DNA of 34,358 nucleotides from Chthoniobacteraceae bacterium (lineage in GTDB: Bacteria > Verrucomicrobiota > Verrucomicrobiia > Chthoniobacterales > Chthoniobacteraceae): the NCBI GenBank assembly GCA_947476045.1, contig CANJNZ010000048.1:1-34358 (forward strand), in the 5' to 3' direction. The notes beneath the pieces were generated by a model that was not told the DNA's origin, made no database searches, and was given only the letters and a program-made list of their open reading frames with translations. Within the stretch, counting starts at the first letter, position 1. Every line of letters starts with the position of its first letter. The translations under genes and the position numbers were made by a program. Below are positions 8,101 through 16,700 of the stretch, one piece after another.

Positions 8101-9206
8101 GAGGCATCACCCAAGTAGGGCAACCGGTCGGTCACACGTTGAAGAGCGGGACGATCAAGCTCTTTGGCCGGAATTCATATTCGGGTCCCACGATGGTTGA
8201 AATGGGGCTCCTGGAAATCAAGTCGTCCCTCTACAACAACGAACCCGCCCGCTGGACTCCCGCGAACATCACCATCAACGGAGCGGCGGGCGAACTGCGG
8301 CTTCATGTTGGCGGTCCGGATAGTTTCACCGCCGCGCAGGCTGGAACCATGCTGAATAACCTCAGCACCGACATCAATCAGAACGGCCTGATGGCTGGCA
8401 GCACTTTCGGATTGGATACGACCGGAGCCACGGAGCCACAGGAAATTTCCATCAATATCACCGACTCCAAAGGGCCGGGCGGCGGGAGCATTCTGCTCAA
8501 GAAATGTGGAGCAGGAACTTTGAAGCTCACAGGTCCAAACACCTACAGCGGTCAGACCATCATTGAAGGCGGAACACTGAGCGTTGATTCGCTCAACAGT
8601 GTTGTCAACGGAATGCCTGCGAGCAGCCTCGGTGCACCAAAAACGGAAAGTGCCGGTGAGATTTCCCTGAGTCGCGGCAGCGTTTTGAACTACACTGGAA
8701 AAGGCGAAACCACCGACCGCACTCTAAATTTTCCCGGAGGAAATGACGCAGTCTCCCTGAGCCAATCAGGCACCGGCCTGCTCAAGCTGACCAGCCCTTT
8801 TGTGATATCCGGCTACGGCGAAAACAAAACAATCATCCTGGCCGGATCCACTGCGGGCACAGGCGAGATCGCCTGCAATGTCGAGGACCCTTACGACCGA
8901 AAAGGCAGGGCCACCACCGCCATCACCAAAAATGGCACAGGAAAATGGACGCTCTCCGGCGCAAACACCTTCACCGGCCCGGTCACGATCAACGGCGGCA
9001 CTCTCGCCATCGCCAGCGCGCAAAGCCTCGCCCCGAAATGTGAAATCACCATCGCCAGCGGCGCGAAGTTGGAACTCAACTTCAAAGGCCAGATGAAAGT
9101 CCGCAGCCTCACCATGGACGGCAAGCGTCAGCCTGCTGGAAAATACGCAGCGGCCACTGCTGGTGGCCGAATTCAGGGACCCGGTGAACTCCAAGTCAGC
9201 GAATAA
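5148..9206 (+). CDS. Secreted SGNH esterase / polysaccharide deacetylase fusion with PATR tail
   Basis: A 1352-aa protein with a short signal peptide (ILGTLLGIYCLGMMLMA). Residues about 175-370 are an SGNH/GDSL hydrolase with ALGDSITQG (nucleophile Ser), FGVAGTEAGWG and FGMNDGG. The His block reads NNVNHPNDFGH, where Asn rather than Asp lies three residues before the His. A NodB deacetylase follows (about 385-610): LTFDDGC, NHTRGHG, VVMTFHG. Then come one Ig-like module (PASGTARDFSTPQIY) and PATR repeats from about 745 to the end (NTYAGGTIINGG, NSYSGPTMV, NTYSGQTI, NTFTGPVTINGG). The two catalytic domains would let one chain remove O-acyl and N-acetyl groups from the same glycan; the substrate is not known. 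It is the paralog of the upstream gene and probably co-transcribed with it. Confidence 0.88.
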   Translation: MTKRILGTLLGIYCLGMMLMADDAEKAERSGPGMVLGEPLWRTQASDNEPVLFIQEEGKQLATGKLLFIPSEKFQITHPDHRMKYEEGKDYTWKPGTNIIELTPTSRIPFKTAAQMVPPKGSPNMFATVLHSEGRFFHDLQVQVSYWHKTDPWPLPPEPRPEQLTRVLAKLRNKQPIKLVALGDSITQGFNASGFKESLAEPYQPAYPRLVANTLQKRFGSKVTLVNFGVAGTEAGWGVEMIPKVTAEKPDLVLLAFGMNDGGGYDKKMIKMRDGVIAENPDADIVLVAPMTMNPLFAGADGFQWKSKFLGGLVTTNVALADVTSPWIEILKKKSYSDLSGNNVNHPNDFGHRLYAHVILDLFPLKSEVTERVEQTKDPLGILKKPIPERLVVLTFDDGCASHATVAAPILKKHGFNGTFYVSDAYLFRERKDWYMTWRQIRTMSEQGFEIGNHTRGHGQLSMTDVGGCQAYVWTLEDEMIANRIPRSTTFCWPFYDVNPKFYPLLASWGYTFARGGHGRTYDPTVDNPFDVPSFAAGGVGQTVEGMISAVQQATAGKVVVMTFHGTPDMEHPGVGIDPDLFEEFVEYLKANNYKVVAMRDLVEYIDPAKAAQLPPTKMTLRTKHDAPDAPALVKGDKPYTAKKRALTEPQSGDHQGPWTVKEIYRLKLPDAVSTSINGNTIAVHVPASTDVKALAPVFELARFAKSEPASGTARDFSTPQIYKITAQDGSTRDYTVKVIPTKEPMHFSWMAKEDGSFDDGARWKNNLGAAAGPSVEGNSDSILSFNEPGKYTISRTGDGDFVLNQLNLGRATLTLESKGSFVFTKGSSFGASPYINSQSRANVTIKVPVRLDADLTVDGLEADDTRVFLNGAISGKGALIKNGPHELYLGNPVNTYAGGTIINGGSLSARPEGLGVGPVTINEDGAIGIGGEPVRNSLIANGGSVFTGGSGHWGGPVKLNGNTKLRAENILEFSNRQEGISGTGGITQVGQPVGHTLKSGTIKLFGRNSYSGPTMVEMGLLEIKSSLYNNEPARWTPANITINGAAGELRLHVGGPDSFTAAQAGTMLNNLSTDINQNGLMAGSTFGLDTTGATEPQEISINITDSKGPGGGSILLKKCGAGTLKLTGPNTYSGQTIIEGGTLSVDSLNSVVNGMPASSLGAPKTESAGEISLSRGSVLNYTGKGETTDRTLNFPGGNDAVSLSQSGTGLLKLTSPFVISGYGENKTIILAGSTAGTGEIACNVEDPYDRKGRATTAITKNGTGKWTLSGANTFTGPVTINGGTLAIASAQSLAPKCEITIASGAKLELNFKGQMKVRSLTMDGKRQPAGKYAAATAGGRIQGPGELQVSE

Positions 9207-9552
9207 GTTCGCCAAAAAGCATCGCACAGCGGACGCGGAGTTCGCGGAGCTGATGGGTTCTTATTTGAAAGGCAGGATGGCAGGAAGCTGGGACAGGGAG
9301 GAATCCTGTCCATCCGTTGAATCCTGAAAATCCTGTCTCTTTTTTGAAACAGGATTCACGGGATTTTGAGGATTTACGGGATAGGCTTCGCACAAAGGCA
9401 CGGGGAGCCAGTCACAAATGAGGAATGTCAAAGGAGGGATGCTATGCGCCAAGTGACGCGCTGCGGCTTTTCGCTTTCGTGATTGATCTTCGCGGCGGGA
9501 AGTCCGACATCGGGCGCTCTCAATCGAACATTCCAAACCCAACCTACGAACC
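9207..9552. repeat. Intergenic region with dispersed-type palindromic repeats
   Basis: No gene is seen in this 346-bp gap. It holds GGACAGG (9291-9297) pairing with CCTGTCC (9305-9311). It also holds a longer imperfect inverted repeat: AATCCTGAAAATCCTGT (9320-9336), then a T-rich loop, then ACAGGATT (9349-9356) and GGATTTTGAGGATT (9361-9374). Near 9218-9240 a GCGGA(C/G) phrase recurs (GCGGACGCGGAGTTCGCGGAG in two pieces). The hairpin with its internal T run could end transcription of the deacetylase pair. The wording also resembles repeats dispersed in many genomes, which cannot be tested from one copy. Confidence 0.6.
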
Positions 9553-10923
9553 ATGAAAACCAATCTCTCCCGTCGTCACTTCATCTTTTCCACCGCCGCT
9601 GCCTCGCTCGGGCTTTCGACGCTGGGCCTCCGCCGTGCGCGAGGGGCTTCGGCCAATGGGAAGTTGCGCGTGCTTTCCATCGGGACGGTGGGGACAATCG
9701 GTGCGCATGATCGGAAGCAGGTGAATTCGCACCCGGACGTGGACATCGTGGGCCTTTGCGATGTGGATTCCAATTTTCTTGCGCAGGCGGCGAAGGATCA
9801 TCCGGAGGCTTTTCAGTGCAAGGATTACCGCGAGGCGTTTGCGAAGCATGGGGATAAATTCGATGCGGTGATCGTGTCGGTGCCGGATCACTCGCACGCG
9901 CCGATCATGCTGACTGCGCTGGCGCACGACAAACATGTGTATGGGCAGAAGCCGCTCGTTCACCAACTCGCCGAGATCCCGATGATGGAGCGCGCGCTGA
10001 AGGCAAAGCCGGGTCTGGTGACGCAGCTCGGCAATCAGCGGATGGTTTTCCCCGGACGGCGCGCTGCGGTGGAGATTTTGCGTCGCGGCGAACTGGGCAA
10101 GGCGATTGAGTCTTACAATTGGACGGGGTCGCCGAATGACAGCAACTATTTTAACTACAAAAAGGTGCTGCAGGAGAATGCGACCATCCCGGCAAATCTT
10201 GACTGGGATCTGTGGCTTGGGCCGTGCGCGAAGCAGTCCTACTACGATAATCTTGCCCCGACGAAATGGCGTTCGTGGTGGGATTTCGGGACGAACGGCC
10301 TCGGGGACTGGGGCTGCCACATCCTGGACGTGGTCTTTTTCTCCTACGATGAATTGATGTCGCCGATCTCGGTGAAGACGGACACTGAGAAGGCGCCGGA
10401 CAAATTCTTCCATGTGAATCCGTGCAAGGCGACGGTGACCTACGCGGTGAACTCGGACAAATTCGCAAACAAGACCTTCCCAGTTCACTACTATGATTCG
10501 GGGCAGGCACCGACGAAGGAGCAGATGCGGATTCCGGAGGATGTGAAGGGCGACAACATGACGGTGGTCGTTTGCGAAAAGGGGACACTGGTGCTCGGAG
10601 CCGAGGGTAATTTGAGGATTTGGCGCGATGGGAAGGCGGAGGACGGGCTGAAGATGCCGGGCCTGCCGGAGTTTCCGAAGCTGAACCACTGGCACGCGTG
10701 GGTGGACAATTGCCTCGGCAAAAAGACGGAGCTGCGCACGCCGTTCAAGGACGCGGTGCGGATTACGGAAGCTGCGTTGCTGAGCGTGAAGGCGACGCGT
10801 TTCCCCGGTCAGGAATTGCTGTGGGACAAGGCGAAGCTGGCGTTCACGAACAACGTCGACGCGACAAATACCATTGTGAGCCGCCAATACCGCGAAGGCT
10901 TCGCGCCACCAAAGGTGGGGTAG
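9553..10923 (+). CDS. Tat-exported Gfo/Idh/MocA-family oxidoreductase
   Basis: A 456-aa protein with a twin-arginine signal (SRRHFIFSTAAASLGLSTLG). It probably folds in the cytoplasm with its nicotinamide cofactor before export. The Rossmann segment begins LRVLSIGTVGTIGAH (near residue 37) and ends with VGLCDVDSN. The position of the usual EKP cofactor/catalytic motif reads GQKPLVH, a variant I associate with Tat-exported PVC members. Downstream, LGDWGCHILDVV supplies the conserved D..CH substrate-binding segment. The family oxidises or reduces sugars and polyols, but the substrate here is unknown. The start is well defined because the Tat motif follows immediately. It stands alone after a 346-bp repeat-rich gap and is followed 35 bp later by a small secreted protein. 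Confidence 0.9.
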   Translation: MKTNLSRRHFIFSTAAASLGLSTLGLRRARGASANGKLRVLSIGTVGTIGAHDRKQVNSHPDVDIVGLCDVDSNFLAQAAKDHPEAFQCKDYREAFAKHGDKFDAVIVSVPDHSHAPIMLTALAHDKHVYGQKPLVHQLAEIPMMERALKAKPGLVTQLGNQRMVFPGRRAAVEILRRGELGKAIESYNWTGSPNDSNYFNYKKVLQENATIPANLDWDLWLGPCAKQSYYDNLAPTKWRSWWDFGTNGLGDWGCHILDVVFFSYDELMSPISVKTDTEKAPDKFFHVNPCKATVTYAVNSDKFANKTFPVHYYDSGQAPTKEQMRIPEDVKGDNMTVVVCEKGTLVLGAEGNLRIWRDGKAEDGLKMPGLPEFPKLNHWHAWVDNCLGKKTELRTPFKDAVRITEAALLSVKATRFPGQELLWDKAKLAFTNNVDATNTIVSRQYREGFAPPKVG

Positions 10924-10958
10924 TGATTCCGTCGAAGGCACATTCGCACGTTCTGGCT

Positions 10959-11405
10959 ATGAATTTTAAAATCATCACCGCCATTGTGGCATTCCTCTGC
11001 GCGCTGAGTTTTGATTCGCCTGCACAGACACCAAAGGAAGCTTCGGTGTCGAAAGATGTCTCAGCAGCACAAGTGAACGGCACATGGAAGTGCGACAAAA
11101 ACACCTTCAAAATTCTGGCACTTGGAAAAGGCAGGCTGCGTGTGGCTTTCTTAGGAATCGCCGAATACAAATCGTCCTACGGGCTGACGGCCAATACTGG
11201 GGAGGGCGAAGGTTTAGCGGACATTATTGGCGATACCGCTGTCTTTCAGCCAACGGGTGCGGAGAAGGACGGAAAGATCACGCTGAAGTTTGGCGGTGGG
11301 AGACTCATCATCGTGCAGGAGGGCACATGCGGCTTTGGCCATCGCGTTTGGGCTGCCGGCACCTACAAGAAAACCAGCAGCCGCAAGCCGAACTTTGACA
11401 CGTAA
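10959..11405 (+). CDS. Small secreted protein of unknown function
   Basis: A 148-aa product beginning MNFKIITAIVAFLCALSF, a clear signal peptide with likely cleavage after the SPAQT region. The mature part is beta-rich. It opens with VNGTWKCDKNTFKILALG and continues with ITLKFGGGRLIIVQEGTCGFGHRVWAAGTYKK. This looks like a single small beta-barrel or lipocalin-like fold with two cysteines (WKCD and GTCGFG) that could pair in the periplasm. The frame remains open upstream to 10620, but that part lies inside the preceding gene in another frame, so the ATG at 10959 is chosen. No domain family is recognised. The 35-bp distance allows co-transcription with the oxidoreductase gene. Confidence 0.75.
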   Translation: MNFKIITAIVAFLCALSFDSPAQTPKEASVSKDVSAAQVNGTWKCDKNTFKILALGKGRLRVAFLGIAEYKSSYGLTANTGEGEGLADIIGDTAVFQPTGAEKDGKITLKFGGGRLIIVQEGTCGFGHRVWAAGTYKKTSSRKPNFDT

Positions 11406-11537
11406 GGCGCGGCGATTCGAAGCACTGGTAAATTCGGAAAGAGATTGATGGCCTTCGCGAATGCATAGGCGGGATTTTCCGCAGACGGTGACAAAGGGAA
11501 TGTGCGGCGGCTGGTATTGAAAGGTGACATTTTCACA

Positions 11538-13703
11538 ATGATACACACTCACATTCTCGTCCGCGCTTTCACCCCGCTGCTTTCGCTTATCACTTTGAGC
11601 GTGGCGACAGAGAAGGAGGAGGGGTGGAATCCGGATGTGAAATTTCCGGCACTCGCACCTGCGGATGCGATCAAGACCATCGAGATTCCGAAGGGCTACC
11701 GGCTGGAGTGCATCGCGAGTGAGCCGATGGTGGAGGAGCCGGCGAGCTTCGCATTTGATGGAAACGGCGCGATGTATGTGTGCGAGTGGCGCACGTATAT
11801 GCAGGATGAATTTGCCACCAAGCAGCTCGACCCTGTGAGCCGTGTAGTGAAACTCGTGGATACGGACGGCGACGGCATCATGGATAAACGCACGGTATTC
11901 ATTGATAACGTCATCCTGCCCCGCACGGTGCTGCCTCTCCACGACCGTGTGCTGGTAGTTTTCACGGGGTCGGATTCGGTCTGGGCCTACTTTGACGACA
12001 ATCACGACGGCGTCGCCGACCGACGCGAGATCGCCTTCGAGGGCGGAAAAAATAATGGCAACATTGAGCACCAAATCTCGGGAATGCTGTGGAATCTCGA
12101 CAACACGATTTGCTCAAATGACTACCGCTTTCACTACGCCGACGGGAAATTGACACTGGGCAGGCACGCAGTCGGTCGCATTAGTCAATGGGGCCTCGCT
12201 CGCGATGACGACGGTCGTCTTTTCTGCTCATGGGCGGGCGGTGCGAATCCGGCGCATTCTTTCCAACTCCCGGCGGGTTATCCAATTTTGAAAGTGAACG
12301 AGCACGCTGCCGGATACGGAGTGCCGTATGCTTCGTGCAAAGTTTGGGATCAATCCTCCGGCCACTACAACGTCGCGGAGCAGCGCATCCTCACTGAATT
12401 CTCCGCGAGTTGCGGGCAGACGGTTTTGCGCAGTGATTTAATGCCCGAGTTTTATGGGCGCGTGGTGACATGCGAGCCGGTTGGGCGTTTGCTGCGCATG
12501 AGCACCGTGACTTGGAATGACGGACTCGGCGTGGTGGATAACTCATTTCCAAAAAGCGAATTCATCCGCAGCACCGATGCGTATTTTCGCCCCGTGTGGA
12601 GCGAGACTGCGCCGGATGGATCGTTCGTATTTTCCGACCTCTATCGCGGAATCATTCAGGAAAAGGCGTGGTTTCCGACTGGCCCCAATGACAAGCCCGT
12701 GGAGTGGGTCGAGCGTTACCATCGCGTGAAGAAGTGGGGGATGCTCGAAGTATTCCGCCATGGTCGCATCTACCGCATGGTCCCCGAGGGAAAGAAGACC
12801 GGCCCGCAGCCACACATGCTCGACGAGACACCCGCGCAACTCGTCGCTCACCTCGCGCACGCCAACGGCTGGTGGCGCGACACCGCGCAAATGCTGCTCG
12901 TTTCGCGCGCAGATAAATCGGTCGTCCCGGCGCTCGTCACGATGGCCGAGAGTCACGCCGATGCAAATGCACGCATCCACGCCATGTGGACGCTGCAAGG
13001 ACTCGATTCACTTTCAAAGACAACCATCATTGCCGCAACGAAACACGAGAACCCGCGAGTCCGCCGGGCAGCCGTGCAACTCGCAGAGCCGTTGATTGTG
13101 AAAGACGACGCCGACATCGCGAAGGCGCTCTCCGTCATGCTCGCCGACGCCGATGCACACGTGCGCACGCAACTTTACCTCGCATATCGCGCCGCAGGAC
13201 TCAGCCAGCCTCAGGAACTCACCGCCAAGCCCGGCCCCATCATTGCAGCGCTGCTGGAAACCGACAAAGCCAACAGCTCCGCCATAGCACTCAGCGTATC
13301 GGGTAAACAAGGTAGGCAGATTTACGAAACTCTCTGCACCACCTGCCACGGCCCCGATGGCAAAGGCGTGAAGTCCGGCGACAAACTCCTCGCACCGCCA
13401 CTCGCAAACTCCGAATGGTTCAAGCATCGGGGTAACGTCGGAATGCTCGCGCGTATTGTGCTCAAGGGCCAGGTCGGCCCCGTGGATGGTCAGACTTTTG
13501 GCGAGGGCCTGATGCTCCCGCTCGAACAAACCTACAACGACGAACAACTCGCCAGCGTGCTCAATTTCATCGGCCAGCAATGGCACGATTGGAAAAAGCC
13601 CGCGCTGGCCTCCGAAATCGCAACCGTCCGCAAAGAAATCGCAGACCGAAAAACCCCATGGACGCAAGAGGAGCTAAAAGCCCTCGCGAGGCAGAAGAAG
13701 TAA
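11538..13703 (+). CDS. PVC-type heme-binding protein (dehydrogenase-like domain, HEAT, cytochrome c)
   Basis: A 721-aa secreted protein. The ATG at 11538 is chosen because AAGGTGA lies 11 nt upstream and a hydrophobic leader (ILVRAFTPLLSLITLSV) follows; an upstream GTG at 11502 lacks such support. Residues about 45-400 are the PVC 'membrane-bound dehydrogenase' beta-propeller type domain: IPKGYRLECIASEP, DTDGDGIMDKRTVFIDN and FDDNHDGVADRREIAFEGG. The DxDGDG loops would bind calcium. Residues about 430-570 are HEAT-like helical repeats. A c-type cytochrome domain follows with CTTCHGPDGKG near residue 598, which attaches one heme covalently. It probably oxidises a sugar or alcohol outside the cytoplasm and passes electrons to the heme; the reaction is unproven. 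It converges on the next gene. Confidence 0.88.
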   Translation: MIHTHILVRAFTPLLSLITLSVATEKEEGWNPDVKFPALAPADAIKTIEIPKGYRLECIASEPMVEEPASFAFDGNGAMYVCEWRTYMQDEFATKQLDPVSRVVKLVDTDGDGIMDKRTVFIDNVILPRTVLPLHDRVLVVFTGSDSVWAYFDDNHDGVADRREIAFEGGKNNGNIEHQISGMLWNLDNTICSNDYRFHYADGKLTLGRHAVGRISQWGLARDDDGRLFCSWAGGANPAHSFQLPAGYPILKVNEHAAGYGVPYASCKVWDQSSGHYNVAEQRILTEFSASCGQTVLRSDLMPEFYGRVVTCEPVGRLLRMSTVTWNDGLGVVDNSFPKSEFIRSTDAYFRPVWSETAPDGSFVFSDLYRGIIQEKAWFPTGPNDKPVEWVERYHRVKKWGMLEVFRHGRIYRMVPEGKKTGPQPHMLDETPAQLVAHLAHANGWWRDTAQMLLVSRADKSVVPALVTMAESHADANARIHAMWTLQGLDSLSKTTIIAATKHENPRVRRAAVQLAEPLIVKDDADIAKALSVMLADADAHVRTQLYLAYRAAGLSQPQELTAKPGPIIAALLETDKANSSAIALSVSGKQGRQIYETLCTTCHGPDGKGVKSGDKLLAPPLANSEWFKHRGNVGMLARIVLKGQVGPVDGQTFGEGLMLPLEQTYNDEQLASVLNFIGQQWHDWKKPALASEIATVRKEIADRKTPWTQEELKALARQKK

Positions 13704-13724
13704 GCCGCCTATTTTTCAGCGGCT
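13703..13724. terminator. Possible bidirectional hairpin between convergent genes
   Basis: AGCCGC (13703-13708) pairs with GCGGCT (13719-13724) around a 10-nt loop containing five T residues. The hairpin fills the 12-bp space between two convergent stop codons and overlaps the last codons of the minus-strand gene. No T run follows the stem on either strand, so termination is only inferred from position. Confidence 0.35.
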
Positions 13725-16700
13725 GTCACCAGTGCGCAGGAAGGCGATGAGATCGGCGAGTTTTTGCAGGTCGAGGGCGGCTTCGAGGCCGGCGGGCATG
13801 AGGGAGGCGCGGGTGCTTTGCAGGGCGGCGATTTCTTTGCGCAGCACGGGGCGGGTGGTGCCGTCGGGGAGTTTGAAGGTGATGCTGTTGGCGGTTTCGC
13901 TGGCGATGAGTCCGAAGACCTCGGTGCCGTCGGTGAGGCGGCACTGGTAGGCGTAATAGCCGGGCTGCACGTCGGCGCTCGGGTCGAGGATGTTGACGAG
14001 CAGTTTCTCCGGCGGATGGGCGGCGACGGAGACGAGGTTGGGGCCGACTTCGTGGCCGGTGTCGCCGAGCTTGTGGCACGTGGTGCAGAGCTGGGTGAAA
14101 ACGGCGCGCCCGTTGGCGGGGTTGCCGGTGAGTTTCAGCGCGGGCTGGAATTTTTTGATGACGTCGGCGCGGCTGGCGGGCGGGGCCGGAGCGTCGGGGC
14201 TTTCCGGCGCGGCGGCGACGATGGCGGGTGCGGGCTCGCCGAGGGCTTTGGCGAGCTTCGTGAGGGACGGGCCGAAAATCCGTAGTGGGTCGCCTCCACC
14301 CTTGGTCACGGCATCGGTCAGCGTGCGCACGTGCGGGACGGCGCTGCTCATCACCGCCGCGACGATGAACGGCTCGCTGCAGTCTTTCACGGCGAGGCGC
14401 GCGAGCGCATCGCCAGCGTCGGGGGTTTTCCACTCGCCGAGTGTGAATGCGAGTTGCAGGCGCACTTTGGCGTCCGGGTCGTTCACGAGCTTCGCGGCGG
14501 CGGCGATGATTTCCGGCGTGGGATGTTTCTCCGCGAGGCGCACGGCATTTTCGCGGACGCCGGGATGCGAATCAGTCAGTGCGCGGATGATGGCGGCAGG
14601 CGTTTCCGCGATGCACAGAGCGTGGAGGCGCGCGAGCGGGTTCGCGCTTTCCGCGGCCATCTTTTCCAAAAGCGGGAGTGCTGCCGCGTCGGCGCGCCAG
14701 ACGAGCATCATGTGCGCTTTGTCGCGCTGCCATTCGTTCGGCGAATCGAGCGCGGCGACGAGTTCGGCGGTGCTGAGTTTGTCGAGGCGGGTGATTTTTC
14801 GCGGAGCGACACCGCTCGGCAAAACGCGATAGATGCGCCCGCGGTCGTCGCCGAGTCGGTAGTGCGGGAGCAGCTCGGCTTTGCCTTCCTCCGGCAGCCA
14901 CTCGGGGTGCTCAATCATGTAGCGATACATGTCCACGACCCACAGCGCGCCGTCGGGGCCGGTGCGGGTCATCACGGGGCGGCACCAGCGGTCTTCGCTG
15001 GCGAAAAATTCGCGCTGCTCCTCGCCCGGTGCGCGGCGCGCGGTGAAGCTCACGCCGGAGTCGGTGACGACGTTGTGCTGCACGAGATTGTGAAACGGCT
15101 CGCACGTGAATGCGTGCTGTTCCGGGCCGCGACCGAAGAGCAATTCGTCGCGGTAAATCATCCCGCTGCACGCGCTGGTGAAGTGCCCGCTTTCGCCGAA
15201 CGAATGGTAGCGTTTTTCCAGAGCGCTCGCGGGCCAGACTTTCGGATTCAGCGGCACGACGACCTGCTGTTGCGGATTGGGCGCGGCGACGTGCGGATTG
15301 CGCGCGAGGTAGTGGTCGGCCAGCACGTAGTGCCAAAGCGGACGCGAATTCTGCGTGCCGAACCAGTGCCCCCAATCGTCGCGGTTGCGCCCGAATTGCG
15401 ACGGCCCGCTCTCCGCCTCGAGTTCGCCGGTGTCGGGGCGAAAGCGGAAGTCGCGCGAGCCGACGAGCACGTCGACGGTTCTCGTGTGGAGCTTTGTGCC
15501 CATGCCGTATTGGCCGTGATGCCCGCCCGCCGCGCAATACACCCAGCCGTCGAGTCCCCAGCGCAGGCCGTTCGCGCGGAGCTGCTGGTTGCCCGTGGTC
15601 AGGCCGCTCACGAGCACCTCGCGCGTGTCGGCTTTTCCGTCGCCGTCGGTGTCGCGGAGAAAAAGCACGTCGGGCGCGGCGGTGACGATGACGCCATCGC
15701 GCCACGTGAGCAGGCCCGTGGGAAAAGTGAGGCCGTCGGCGAAGAGCGTGGACTTGTCGTAGCGTCCGTCGCCGTCGGTGTCTTCGAGCACGCGCACGCG
15801 TCCGCCGGGTTTGCCGTTACCATCCATGCCGAGCGGGTAGTCGGCCATCTCGACGACCCACAGCCGGCCATCGGACGACCAATCAATTGCCACCGGGTCC
15901 ATCGTCAGCGGCTCGCTCGCGACCAGCTCGACGGCGAAGCCCTCGCGGACGTGGATTTTCTTCAGCGAGTCGGACGGCGAGAGTGGCGGCACGATGGCGG
16001 GCGCGACGGCAGCGGCGGCAGGCGGTGTCTGCGCGGAGGCTTGGTAAAGCGCGGCGATTTCCGCGGCGGAGAGCGCGCGTGGGAAGATGGCGACTTCATC
16101 CAGCTTGCCCTCGAAGCCGAACGTCCCGTCATTGCGTCCGCCGAGAAAGATGGTGCCGTCGCCCGCCGGAACGGTGTGCGCGAATTCGCCCGCCATCTCC
16201 GGCTCGGCGCGACCGTCGAGATGGACGCGGACCTTTGCGCCCTCGCGCACGAGCGTCACGTGATGCCAGGCGCGCAGTGCGAGCGGCGTGCGACCCACGA
16301 GCAGTTCGTCGCGCTCGTTCCCGTTGAAAAGGATGAGTTTGCCCGTGAGGTCGGCGCGCGAGGTGCCGCCGATGCCGAGGTGCTCGCCGCGCGCAGCTTT
16401 GTCGCCATCGGGGCCGCGCGAGAAGGCGTAGCCAGTGACGGCGCGGGTGTTGGGCGGAAGGCCGTTCCAGAGCCAGAGCGAGACGGTGTAGTTTTCGCCG
16501 AGCGGCACATCCGCGCGGACACACCCGCCTGCGAAATGTGCGGCGCGGCCTTTTGCAAAACCTTCGAGATACAGCGCCACGCCGTTCTCAAATTTCGCGT
16601 CGTGTTTGCCCGTCGCGTCGCGCGCGGTGGGAATGCTCATCTCGTCGAGCCGCCAATACGCGAGCGGCTTCGCGTCGAGCACGGCGCGCGAGTAGGGCGT

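Noticed and set aside
9544-10941. A 465-codon minus-strand frame opposite the Tat oxidoreductase gene
   Set aside because: It is an antisense shadow with no motifs; the plus strand carries a Tat signal and a Rossmann fold.
10620-10958. Extended start for the small secreted protein
   Set aside because: It lies inside the oxidoreductase gene in another frame, and a signal peptide begins exactly at 10959.
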